From NCBI RefSeq assembly GCF_001078595.1, contig NZ_LFTY01000001.1:177830-241829 (forward strand): a stretch of 64,000 nt of DNA, read 5' to 3'. The position numbers and the translations under genes are program-made. The stretch's first letter is position 1; each line of letters begins with the position of its first letter. Under the pieces are notes generated by a model that had not been told where the DNA came from, ran no database searches, and was given only the letters and a program-made list of their open reading frames with translations. Origin of the DNA: Candidatus Rhodobacter oscarellae (GTDB lineage: Bacteria; Pseudomonadota; Alphaproteobacteria; Rhodobacterales; Rhodobacteraceae). Positions 16,630 to 23,907 of the stretch are shown here, piece by piece.

Positions 16630-16967
16630 CTCGAAACTCCATCCTCTGCTGCGCCCGAGAGTGTCGGGTCCGTGCGCAGCCGCAACTCGACCCTGCGAAG
16701 GGCCGCCGTCCAGCCGTCATCTTCCCCGCGCTCCGCCAGCCGCATCCGCTCCACTTCACACAGCGTCAGGACAGCGGACTCGATCCTATACAGCCGCGCC
16801 GAGAGTGTCGCGAGAGATGGCCCGGAGGGCCATTCGGGGGCCAGTGCGCGCTGGACGACATAGCCGCTCGCCGACATCCGCGTGGCCTTGGCGCGTGCCC
16901 GGACGATATCCCACTCGCTATCGGTCGCTTTTACCGCCCTTTGCTTTCTGACCGAGTTGCCTTGCAT
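16626..16967 (-). CDS. Mobilization accessory protein, ribbon-helix-helix type (first gene)
   Basis: The 113-aa basic protein opens with QRAVKATDSEWDIVRARAKA then TRMSASGYVVQRAL, the pattern expected of a ribbon-helix-helix DNA-binding domain, and continues with a helical stretch (LATLSARLYRIESAVLTLCE) matching the position of similar helices in the two genes behind it. An AGGAG site lies 8 bases before the ATG at 16967. It is the first gene of the operon, and the 310 bp in front of it up to attR are the likeliest place for the origin of transfer and the operon promoter. The family call is from pattern and context. Confidence 0.6.
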   Translation of the reverse strand: MQGNSVRKQRAVKATDSEWDIVRARAKATRMSASGYVVQRALAPEWPSGPSLATLSARLYRIESAVLTLCEVERMRLAERGEDDGWTAALRRVELRLRTDPTLSGAAEDGVSR

Positions 16968-17277
16968 GGCCTGCTCCTGTTATGTGTAAGCCCCGATAGA
17001 TATATGCAGGTGTCGGACAAGGGGCAGCGCATGGACCGTCAACAGACATGCTTTGTGTATTACACATATGCTTACCCATGCGAATATCAACATCCAACCG
17101 GCCTCCAGTAATGCTTAGTCCGTGCATATGTTCCTCCGAAAATGCAACTTTTTACCTTTGAAATGTGCCCACATACCTATGAGCAATGCGTATGTTTTCC
17201 ACTTGAGCGCACGTGCAACTTGCTGTATTTATTGGCCTATCGTGAGGGAATAGATGCTCTATGCAAGGGGCTGAAAC
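16968..17277. other. A+T-rich stretch before attR: candidate origin of transfer
   Basis: This 310-bp stretch has no gene. It is clearly richer in A and T than its surroundings and contains the palindrome at 17054-17066, GTAAGC/GCTTAC arms at 16985 and 17070, and several TATG-containing hexamers. In R388-type systems the origin of transfer lies next to the small relaxosome gene, which is the arrangement seen here. The nick site cannot be placed by eye. Confidence 0.35.
17054..17066. repeat. Perfect short palindrome in the candidate origin of transfer
   Basis: TGTGTA-T-TACACA is a perfect palindrome around one central base. It lies about 90 bp upstream of the first mobilization gene and could be a binding site for one of the ribbon-helix-helix proteins. 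Confidence 0.45.
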
Positions 17278-17817
17278 TCAGCTTCCCAGTTTTGAAGGGC
17301 CCACACCGTCCACGGCAGTAATACGCACCGGGTTAGAGACGCCGCAGCCGCGAAGCTTGCCCGGGATCGCCGCTATAGGCTCGCCGCGGATCGCGCGGTC
17401 GCCGCAGACAGAGCCACGTTTGGTATAGCGCGTGGGCTTCTCGCGTTTTGGCTTCGCCTTCGCGGTGGCCAGTTGCCGTTTGTGGCGCGGCTTCAGTTTG
17501 GGGCGTTTGCCGGGCACGGACGACGCGGCCACCGCGAGGCCAGAGGTCGACAGAACGACGGACCTCTCGGGTTCCTGGTCAGCTTCCGGCCTGGGTTCCG
17601 GCGTGGCGATCAGCGCAACCGGGCGGCTGCCCGCGGGGCGTGGTTTCGGAAGGATCGACCGCGCCAGCGCAATATCGGGCTGCGGTTTGTCCGCCACTTC
17701 GGCGGCAATAGCGGAGCCAGGGCGCAGTTCTGGCAGCAAGGACGAGGTCGGAGCCCTGGCACCCGCGCCATGCGGCAGCGCCAGTAGCCCCAGAACCATC
17801 AAGACCCGCAATGTCAT
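17278..17817 (-). pseudogene. Extensin-family protein, N-terminal fragment (split by the island)
   Basis: The reverse strand encodes a signal peptide (LRVLMVLGLLALPHGAGA), a Pro/Arg/Lys-rich low-complexity stretch, and the beginning of the extensin-like domain (VCGDRAIRGEPIAAIPGKL then RGCGVSNPVRITAVDGV). After DGV the frame runs into island DNA, adds seven foreign residues and stops. The rest of the domain is at 1198-1617. Its start overlaps the tyrA stop (ATGA), so it is still transcribed with hisC and tyrA. Without the C-terminal domain, which holds the conserved His and most Cys residues, the product is very probably inactive. The intact family is a secreted, cell-envelope protein of unproven function. 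Confidence 0.85.
17300..17312. other. Right attachment site of the island (attR)
   Basis: CACACC-G-TCCA at 17302-17312 is the partner of CACACC-A-TCCA at 1606-1616. The host gene sequence continues unbroken to the right, island DNA to the left. The single mismatch inside the shared stretch suggests that the element's own attachment sequence differed from the host site by at least one base. Confidence 0.65.
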
Positions 17818-18737
17818 TCTTTGGCTGTCCCTCGCCCAAAATTCGGTGCGTCCGTGTCCTGCCCTGCCTCGACGATCCCGCGTCTCACCGCGCGGGTGCG
17901 GGTAAAATAGTCGAAAAGATGGTCGCCGTCACCCGTGCGGATGGCGCGTTGTAGGGCAAAGAGCTCCTCGGTGAATCTGCCAAGGATTTCAAGGGTCGCG
18001 TCCTTGTTGGTCAGGAAAACGTCGCGCCACATGGTTGGGTCACTGGCGGCAATCCGCGTAAAGTCGCGGAAACCCGCCGCCGAGTAATTTATCACCTCGC
18101 GTTCGTCCACGCGCTGCATGTCGTCGGCCACCCCGACCATCGTGTAGGCGATCAGGTGCGGCGCGTGGCTGACCACGGCGCAGACGAGGTCATGGTGCTT
18201 TGGCTCCATGCGCCCGATGCTGGAACCCAGGGCCGTCCAGAGCGTCTCTAGTCGCTTCACCGCCGCGGGCGCAGCCTCTGGGCCGGGCACGACCAGGCAC
18301 CAGCGGTCCTCAAAGAGCTCGGCAAAACCCGAACGCGGCCCGGAATGCTCGGTTCCGGCCATGGGGTGCGCGCCCACAAAGTGAACGCCCGTTGGCAGAT
18401 GCGGCAGCACCGCATCGAATACTGCCTGCTTGACCGAGCCGACATCCGTGACCGTGCAGCCAGGCTTTAGATGGGGCGCGATCTCGGCGGCGACGGCGCC
18501 CATAGCCCCAACCGGCACGGCCAGCACGACCAGGTCCGCATCCGCGACCGCCTCGGCGGCGCTGTCCACCACCCGGTCGACCAGGTTGATCTCGGCGGCC
18601 ACCGAACGGGTCTCGGCAGAGCGCGCGGTGCCCACTGTCTCGCCCGCCAGCCCATCGCGGCGCATCGCCAAGGACATCGACCCTGCGATCAACCCCAGCC
18701 CGACAAACGCCACGCGGTCATAGATCACGCTGCTCAT
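17814..18737 (-). CDS. tyrA: Prephenate/arogenate dehydrogenase
   Basis: The 307-aa enzyme oxidatively decarboxylates prephenate or arogenate in tyrosine synthesis in the cytoplasm. The NAD(P)-binding motif GLGLIAGS is at residues 13-20 and the active-site block [10 protein letters not shown] at about 123-132. The length fits a single-domain dehydrogenase without ACT or chorismate-mutase extension. Its start overlaps the hisC stop and its stop overlaps the extensin start (both ATGA), so the three form a coupled operon. In many Alphaproteobacteria this gene lies beside an aminotransferase of the HisC family that can also act on aromatic amino acids, so the operon may serve tyrosine as well as histidine synthesis. 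Confidence 0.92.
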   Translation of the reverse strand: MSSVIYDRVAFVGLGLIAGSMSLAMRRDGLAGETVGTARSAETRSVAAEINLVDRVVDSAAEAVADADLVVLAVPVGAMGAVAAEIAPHLKPGCTVTDVGSVKQAVFDAVLPHLPTGVHFVGAHPMAGTEHSGPRSGFAELFEDRWCLVVPGPEAAPAAVKRLETLWTALGSSIGRMEPKHHDLVCAVVSHAPHLIAYTMVGVADDMQRVDEREVINYSAAGFRDFTRIAASDPTMWRDVFLTNKDATLEILGRFTEELFALQRAIRTGDGDHLFDYFTRTRAVRRGIVEAGQDTDAPNFGRGTAKE

Positions 18738-19816
18738 GACAGGTTATCCTTGAATGCCCGGATCGCGGCCACGACCTGGCGGCAGGCGGGCTCGTCACCC
18801 ACGGTTATGCGCAGGCAATGCGGCAGGCCGTAACCCGCGGTCTTGCGCACCAAGAGCCCCTGCCCGCGCAGATGCGCCTCGGCGCCGTTTGCCTCTTGGG
18901 TATCCGCGAACCGCGCAAGGACGAAGTTGGTGCAAGACGCGTCCGACGGCACACCGATCTCGGCCAGCGCGTTGCCCATCCATTCCCGCAGGCGCGTGTT
19001 CTCGGCTCGGCACTTATTGACCCAGGCCTGATCGCGCATAGCCGCCTCGGCGGCGGCCAGCGCGGTGTTGGAGAGGTTGAAGGGCCCGCGCACGCGGTTG
19101 AGGACGTCAATGACGCCCTGCGGGGCATAGCCCCAACCGACGCGCATCCCACCCAGCCCATAGATCTTTGAGAATGTGCGGGTCATCACCACATCATCGC
19201 GGGCCTCAACCAGCTTAACATTGCCGTCAAACCCCTCGACATATTCGACATAGGCGCCGTCCATCACCAGCAGGCAATCGACGGGCAGCCCCTTGGCCAA
19301 GCGCTTGACCTCGCGGCCAGAGATCATCGTTGAGGTGGGATTGCCGGGGTTGGTGAGAAACACAACGCGGGTTTTCGCGCCGGCGCGGGCCAGCAGCGCG
19401 TCCACGTCCACCTGCCGGTCACGTTCCGGCACCGCAACGGGGGTCGCCCCGGCCATGCGCGCCAGGATCGGGTACATCGAGAAACCGTGCTCGGTATAAA
19501 GCACCTCGTCGCCGGGCCCGGCATAGGCCTGGCAGATCAGCGTCAGGATCTCGTCAGAGCCCACGCCGCAGATGATCTTGTCCACGTCCAAGCCGTGCAC
19601 CTCGGCAATCGCCTCGCGCAGAGGGCGGTGATCGGTGGACGGGTAGCGGTGGATGTTATGGGCAGAGGCGACAATCGCCGCGCGCGTTTCGTCAGAGGCG
19701 CCGAACGGGTTCTCGTTCGAGCTAAGCTTGGTGACATTCTCTACGCCCGGCGCATGGCTGGCCCCGCCCTGGTAGAGCTCGATTTCCAAAATGCCTGGCT
19801 GCGGTGTGACGGCCAT
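18734..19816 (-). CDS. hisC: Histidinol-phosphate aminotransferase
   Basis: The 360-aa PLP enzyme transfers an amino group to imidazole-acetol phosphate in histidine synthesis; homologues in this setting may also transaminate aromatic 2-oxo acids. It has the fold-type I landmarks: [10 protein letters not shown] near the N-terminus, [14 protein letters not shown], the PLP Lys in [16 protein letters not shown], and a C-terminal Arg in [12 protein letters not shown]. The ATG at 19816 is chosen because AGGAGAG lies 5 bases upstream and the protein then begins like its family; the open frame extends much further without support. Translation is coupled to tyrA downstream. It is divergent from two small secreted-protein genes. 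Confidence 0.93.
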   Translation of the reverse strand: MAVTPQPGILEIELYQGGASHAPGVENVTKLSSNENPFGASDETRAAIVASAHNIHRYPSTDHRPLREAIAEVHGLDVDKIICGVGSDEILTLICQAYAGPGDEVLYTEHGFSMYPILARMAGATPVAVPERDRQVDVDALLARAGAKTRVVFLTNPGNPTSTMISGREVKRLAKGLPVDCLLVMDGAYVEYVEGFDGNVKLVEARDDVVMTRTFSKIYGLGGMRVGWGYAPQGVIDVLNRVRGPFNLSNTALAAAEAAMRDQAWVNKCRAENTRLREWMGNALAEIGVPSDASCTNFVLARFADTQEANGAEAHLRGQGLLVRKTAGYGLPHCLRITVGDEPACRQVVAAIRAFKDNLS

Positions 19817-19955
19817 CGTTGCTCTCCTGTTTCGCTCTTCTAGCGGGCAGCCCCAGGGGAGGCCAGCCGCAATCGCTCGGCGCTTGGCGGCATTTGATTG
19901 AACCCGCTTGCGGCGGTGACCGACCCATATTCGACAACCGCTAAGGGAGACCGTT

Positions 19956-20357
19956 ATGAACCGCATCGTCACAAAGACCCTGATCAAAGGCCTGCTTCTC
20001 GCAGCTGCTGCGACGACGCTGGGCTTGCATGCCCTGCCCAGCCAGGCCGCGTCCGGTGATGGCAACCGAGCAGGCGCGCATGGCAACCAAATCCCGGGCC
20101 TCGGGGCGGCGGGAACTGCGGGGCGCACGCAGGTGGATCTGGGCAACCTTAAGCCCAACTGCCCTGCCAGCTTTGCTGTGCATTACTTCTCAAAGAAGGC
20201 CTTTGCCTGCGCGATGCAGGCCCCCGCCGGATATGAGGCCGCAACCGCGCTGATCGCGGAAAGCCATGAATGCGCGCCAAAGCGCTACTGGAATGTCGGA
20301 CCAAAGGTCACGCTGAACACGTCCGGCCGCGTGCTTTGGAAGTGCGAGCACAGATAG
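19956..20357 (+). CDS. Small secreted four-cysteine protein, copy 1
   Basis: The 133-aa product begins with a clear signal peptide ([22 protein letters not shown]), so it should be exported. The mature part has four cysteines: [24 protein letters not shown] and WKCEHR. The same pattern of cysteines and the YWNVGP and W-x-C-x-H ends recur in the next gene, so the two are tandem paralogues. AAGGGAGA before the ATG is a good ribosome-binding site. I do not recognise a family with a known function; the Cys pattern suggests a small disulphide-bonded periplasmic or extracellular domain. Confidence 0.75.
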   Translation: MNRIVTKTLIKGLLLAAAATTLGLHALPSQAASGDGNRAGAHGNQIPGLGAAGTAGRTQVDLGNLKPNCPASFAVHYFSKKAFACAMQAPAGYEAATALIAESHECAPKRYWNVGPKVTLNTSGRVLWKCEHR

Positions 20358-20394
20358 CCTTTGGATACGCGCCTTGCGAAGGAGGAGGAAACAA

Positions 20395-20799
20395 ATGCGT
20401 CTTACACAACACCTTATGCGCCTAACGCAGGCCGTGGCCCTCGGAGGCCTTATAGCCAGCGCGGCACAGGCCGGAATACTCGACAATCGCGCCGGAAAGG
20501 CCCTGGCGCCCGGCGGCAAGAAAGCAGTCAAGATTGTGCCGCCACCGGGGTTGCTGTTGCCCAACTGCCCTAAGGGCTGGAAGCTGACCAAGGCCAGCAA
20601 GACGGTCTATCATTGCGGCATAAAGCTAGAGGGCTCGCTTAATCCGGGGGCCGGGAACCCCGGCAACCTGCACAACTTTCCGCAGCTCATGCAGGCCGCT
20701 GAGACCACCGCGTGCCATTCGCCGCATTACTGGAATGTCGGGCCGATGATTTACACGCCCGGCCCGGGTGCGGTGCGCTGGGAGTGCCAGCACAAATAG
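20395..20799 (+). CDS. Small secreted four-cysteine protein, copy 2
   Basis: The 134-aa product has a signal peptide (MRLTQAVALGGLIASAAQAG) and a mature part with cysteines in LPNCPKGW, VYHCGI, TACHSPHYWNVGP and WECQHK, matching copy 1. The ATG at 20395 follows AGGAGGAGG by 6 bases and is preferred to a TTG 21 bases earlier. It ends just before a strong bidirectional terminator shared with rpsD. The function is unknown; duplication and conservation of the ends argue that both copies are real genes. Confidence 0.78.
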   Translation: MRLTQHLMRLTQAVALGGLIASAAQAGILDNRAGKALAPGGKKAVKIVPPPGLLLPNCPKGWKLTKASKTVYHCGIKLEGSLNPGAGNPGNLHNFPQLMQAAETTACHSPHYWNVGPMIYTPGPGAVRWECQHK

Positions 20800-20813
20800 C
20801 ACCGCTTGAAACG

Positions 20814-20849
20814 CGAAAGGCGCGCCAAACGGCGCGCCTTTCGTATTTT
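20814..20849. terminator. Bidirectional intrinsic terminator
   Basis: Arms CGAAAGGCGCGCC (20814-20826) and GGCGCGCCTTTCG (20831-20843) form a perfect 13-bp stem with an AAAC loop, followed by TATTTTTT. It sits between the convergent secreted-protein gene and rpsD. Confidence 0.9.
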
Positions 20850-20868
20850 TTGTCTCGTACCGCCGAGG

Positions 20869-21489
20869 CTAGTTCTTGGCGTAGTATTCCACGACCAGGT
20901 TCGGCTCCATCATCACCGGGTAGGGCACGTCGCCCAGGCCGGGGGTGCGCACGAAGGTCGCGGTCATTTTGGAGTGGTCGGCCTCGATGTAGTCGGGCAC
21001 GTCGCGCTCGGGCAGTTGCGCGGCCTCAAGGACCAGGGCGAGCTGCTTGGATTTGTCGCGGATCTCGATCACGTCACCCTCTTTCACGCGGTAGGAGGGG
21101 ATGTTCACGCGCTGGCCGTTCACCTTCACGTGGCCGTGGTTCACGAACTGACGCGCGGCGAACACGGTCGGCACGAACTTGGCGCGGTAGACAACGGCGT
21201 CCAGGCGGCGCTCGAGCAGGCCGATCAGGTTCTCACCGGTGTCGCCCTTAACACGGGCGGCCTCGGAGTAGATGCGCTTGAACTGCTTCTCGGTCAGGTC
21301 GCCGTAGTAGCCCTTGAGCTTCTGCTTTGCGCGCAGCTGCAGACCAAAGTCGGACACTTTGCCCTTGCGGCGCTGGCCGTGCTGGCCGGGGCCGTATTCG
21401 CGGCGGTTGACGGGGGATTTCGGACGGCCCCAGATGTTCTCGCCCATCCGGCGGTCGATTTTGTACTTGGCAGAGGTGCGTTTGGTCAC
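20869..21489 (-). CDS. rpsD: 30S ribosomal protein S4
   Basis: The 206-aa protein is a primary 16S rRNA-binding protein of the small ribosomal subunit and nucleates assembly of the body domain. The sequence shows the standard N-terminal region ([20 protein letters not shown]) and the S4 RNA-binding domain ([14 protein letters not shown] then [20 protein letters not shown]). The alphaproteobacterial short form lacks the zinc-binding cysteines at the N-terminus. It appears monocistronic: a strong terminator lies after it and more than 100 bp of non-coding DNA lies before it. Length and motifs leave little doubt. Confidence 0.97.
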   Translation of the reverse strand: MTKRTSAKYKIDRRMGENIWGRPKSPVNRREYGPGQHGQRRKGKVSDFGLQLRAKQKLKGYYGDLTEKQFKRIYSEAARVKGDTGENLIGLLERRLDAVVYRAKFVPTVFAARQFVNHGHVKVNGQRVNIPSYRVKEGDVIEIRDKSKQLALVLEAAQLPERDVPDYIEADHSKMTATFVRTPGLGDVPYPVMMEPNLVVEYYAKN

Positions 21490-21638
21490 CGTCTGGTCTC
21501 CTTCGTTTTAAGTTGTCGAAGGGCGTTGTCCTCTCTCTGGATTTTGCCAGATTGACAGGCATCCCCTTGCGGGGGCCACCAACACCAATGAAGCGGCGCT
21601 TATACAGTGCTATCCATGCGAGTCAACGGCACCGCGCG

Positions 21639-22694
21639 CTAGGAATGCAATAAAATCGCGGTCTCTGCCGACGAAAGGCTGCGGCGCGCGAACGCCCCGA
21701 AGCTGCTTCCATCTGGTGACAGCCCGGGAAGCCGGTTCTCCAGCGCCGCCCGATGGTTTGGGTCCATCGCTTCGAGATCCGTTGACGCGGGGTGGAAGCT
21801 CTCACTTTCTTGTCCGTTCGCGAACAGGATCTGGTGGCGATCAAACAGCAGATGCACGTAGTGAACCTCTCGCACGCTGTGATCGCGCAGGATGGTCGTG
21901 TCGTTGATGAGGTCGCGCGCTTTCACAAGAACCTCGTCCGTGCCGAAGAGGTCGCGGGCCTCCTCGCCCTGCACCAGCATGCGGTGTTCCGGCGAGACCA
22001 GCAGGTCCTCGTCCGGCACGCCCGGCAACACGGCCCCGGTCCGAATGCGGATGGGACGCAGCTCTGGCATCGCAAAAAGCCGCGCGCCGCTGACCCGGCG
22101 GGCGCCGATCCAGCGGATGGGCTGCGGTCCGTCGTCCTTTGTAAGGACGTGGTCGTCCTCTTGTAGATCCCGCACCCGGACTTGTCCGTCCGGGGTGGCA
22201 ATTTTCGTGTCCGGGGTGAAGCAGATCAGACTCGGCGCCGTGTCTCCGCTGCGGTTGGGATGCAGCATCTGCTCGGTCAAATGGGTGAGCCACAGGTCGA
22301 CCCCCGCGGGCGGCACCGCGCCCAGGAACATCAACAAGGGCAACCGATCCGGCACCTCCACCAGCGTCGCCGTGAAGTTCCGCACGCCATCCGTGACCGA
22401 AAAGCCGCGGTCCAGAAGAGGGCTGTCCGGGTCCGGAAGCCGTTCATAGTCACTTCGGTCAAACGCCACCTGTACAAGGCGCTGCACTGAACGCGCCGCG
22501 TGTCGCCGAAGCTCTGCCACCTCTTCAGACTGCTGCAAAACCAGAATATTGCCGGGTCCATCAACGCGGGTGGCCTCTCCGTGCCATCGCCACGTCGCCC
22601 CGACGGCCAACGCGCTCACCGGAGCGGCGTCGCGACCATCTAGCTCTGTCTGCGTCCATGAGATGACAAACGTGCCGTGAAAGCCCGTTGTCAT
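21639..22694 (-). CDS. Hint-domain protein (Hint_2 type)
   Basis: The 351-aa protein has an N-terminal region of about 150 residues without recognised motifs and then a Hedgehog/intein-type domain: ICFTPDTKIATPDG with the likely catalytic Cys at 158, RDLQEDDHVLTKD, and DLLVSPEHRMLVQG. Stand-alone Hint_2 proteins of this size are frequent in Rhodobacterales, often as parts of secreted proteins related to calcium-binding repeats, but none of those repeats are present here. There is no signal peptide. Self-cleavage after the N-terminal part is possible in principle; the biological role is unknown. It stands alone between rpsD and the LpxR-like gene. Confidence 0.82.
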   Translation of the reverse strand: MTTGFHGTFVISWTQTELDGRDAAPVSALAVGATWRWHGEATRVDGPGNILVLQQSEEVAELRRHAARSVQRLVQVAFDRSDYERLPDPDSPLLDRGFSVTDGVRNFTATLVEVPDRLPLLMFLGAVPPAGVDLWLTHLTEQMLHPNRSGDTAPSLICFTPDTKIATPDGQVRVRDLQEDDHVLTKDDGPQPIRWIGARRVSGARLFAMPELRPIRIRTGAVLPGVPDEDLLVSPEHRMLVQGEEARDLFGTDEVLVKARDLINDTTILRDHSVREVHYVHLLFDRHQILFANGQESESFHPASTDLEAMDPNHRAALENRLPGLSPDGSSFGAFARRSLSSAETAILLHS

Positions 22695-22823
22695 GCCTGT
22701 ATTCCTGCCGTTTTCGTTTTTTTATTGCTGGTTAACTATCACGTATATCCACAGGCTGTTAAGCCCCGTTGTGGATATTTTTTCCAAGCCCGTGATGTGA
22801 GATGAATTCGACACCCACCGGCG

Positions 22824-23741
22824 TCAGAATTTGAGATCCAATCGCAGCGACCCCACCGTCTGTGCTTCGCGCTGCGCAACGAATTCCTCGCTTAGCCAGG
22901 TCACGCCATAGAACACACCCAGGTTGCGCCCCTTCCAATGGACGCCCGCGCGGACGCGCGTTCTTGTGTCGGACGCCACAACACCGCTGGACGACGGCAG
23001 AAAGACGCTGTCAGCGACATAAGCCACATCGGCGCCAATCACGCCCGCCCAGCCGGTCCCATCGCGGCGACCGACGACGTAACGCTGACCCGTGGCTGCA
23101 TCCCGCAATTTGAGCTCCCCCAGAGCGAGCCGCCCAATATGGATGTCACCCCCAACACGGGCCAGCGTTTCTAGGCCGCCTTGGACTTCAACGAATGGGC
23201 GTGCTTCGATATGCGCGCCCATAGCAAAACTTCGCCCGGCCTCAAAAGTGACGCTTGGATGCACGCCGTCGGGGATCTGCCCCGCAAGCGTGGTCGCGCT
23301 GGGACCGGACACGGATATTGTATCATGGATCGCGCTTTGCAGAGTGGCGAGACCGGTTTGAGGGCCCGTGACATTCACATCGACCCCAAGGCTTAGCTCC
23401 AGCGCGCGTGCCTGGAAATGGGTATGCAGGCCAAAGGACAGCGCAGCCGCATAGGGGCGGTCCCCGGCGGCTGGTGTAACTATGTTCTCTGGCGTGATGA
23501 CCTCGCCCCGAAAGCGGAACTCGATGAGCTCTCCGAAACCTGCGTCCCCTGCGGCAGCCCCCTCACGCGCCTTGACCACGCTGACCACCGCCGCCCCGGT
23601 GCGCCAGCGATCATCAACAACCGTCGTCAAAGCGTCATTCGTGATCAGACGCCCCACGCCCACGAAGTCGCGCGGCTCGCCGCGGCTGGGCGGCGCAATC
23701 AACAATGTGGCCAGAAAGCAGAGACAGATGAAGCCGCGCAT
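22824..23741 (-). CDS. LpxR-like outer-membrane lipid A deacylase family protein
   Basis: The 305-aa protein starts with a signal peptide (MRGFICLCFLATLLIAPPSRG) and ends in a phenylalanine-terminated strand (LRLDLKF), the signature of an outer-membrane beta-barrel. Blocks such as RLITNDALT, DRPYAAALSFGLHTHF and the alternating strands near the C-terminus fit the DUF2219/LpxR family, which removes the 3'-linked acyl chain of lipid A. Some catalytic residues of characterised LpxR could not be checked by eye. The ATG at 23741 is preferred to an upstream GTG at 23771 because only the former begins with the signal peptide. Confidence 0.7.
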   Translation of the reverse strand: MRGFICLCFLATLLIAPPSRGEPRDFVGVGRLITNDALTTVVDDRWRTGAAVVSVVKAREGAAAGDAGFGELIEFRFRGEVITPENIVTPAAGDRPYAAALSFGLHTHFQARALELSLGVDVNVTGPQTGLATLQSAIHDTISVSGPSATTLAGQIPDGVHPSVTFEAGRSFAMGAHIEARPFVEVQGGLETLARVGGDIHIGRLALGELKLRDAATGQRYVVGRRDGTGWAGVIGADVAYVADSVFLPSSSGVVASDTRTRVRAGVHWKGRNLGVFYGVTWLSEEFVAQREAQTVGSLRLDLKF

Positions 23742-23907
23742 CACACATGATCCGTTAAGAGGCGCCCCCACCTCCGCACTGGTTAATATGTGGAAACACT
23801 GTTTCAGGCTAGGGATTTTCGCGGGTCGCGCCTGGGTCGTGGCGAATTGAACACAGGGGGGGGACGCGCCCGTGCAGCGGCGCGTTTGGCTGGTGGCTAT
23901 GCTGGCG

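Larger units (their letters stand above)
1606..17307. mobile_element. Integrative mobilizable element carrying a restriction-modification-like operon
   Basis: About 15.7 kb of DNA separates the two halves of one extensin-family gene. It has the hallmarks of an integrative mobilizable element: two tandem tyrosine recombinases next to attL, a TrwC/MobF relaxase, three relaxosome-type small genes next to attR, and a defence-type cargo operon. No coupling protein or type IV secretion genes are present, so transfer would need a helper element. The cargo operon (4.5-10.5 kb) looks more A+T-rich than the recombinase and relaxase modules, which suggests assembly from different sources. Confidence 0.85.
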
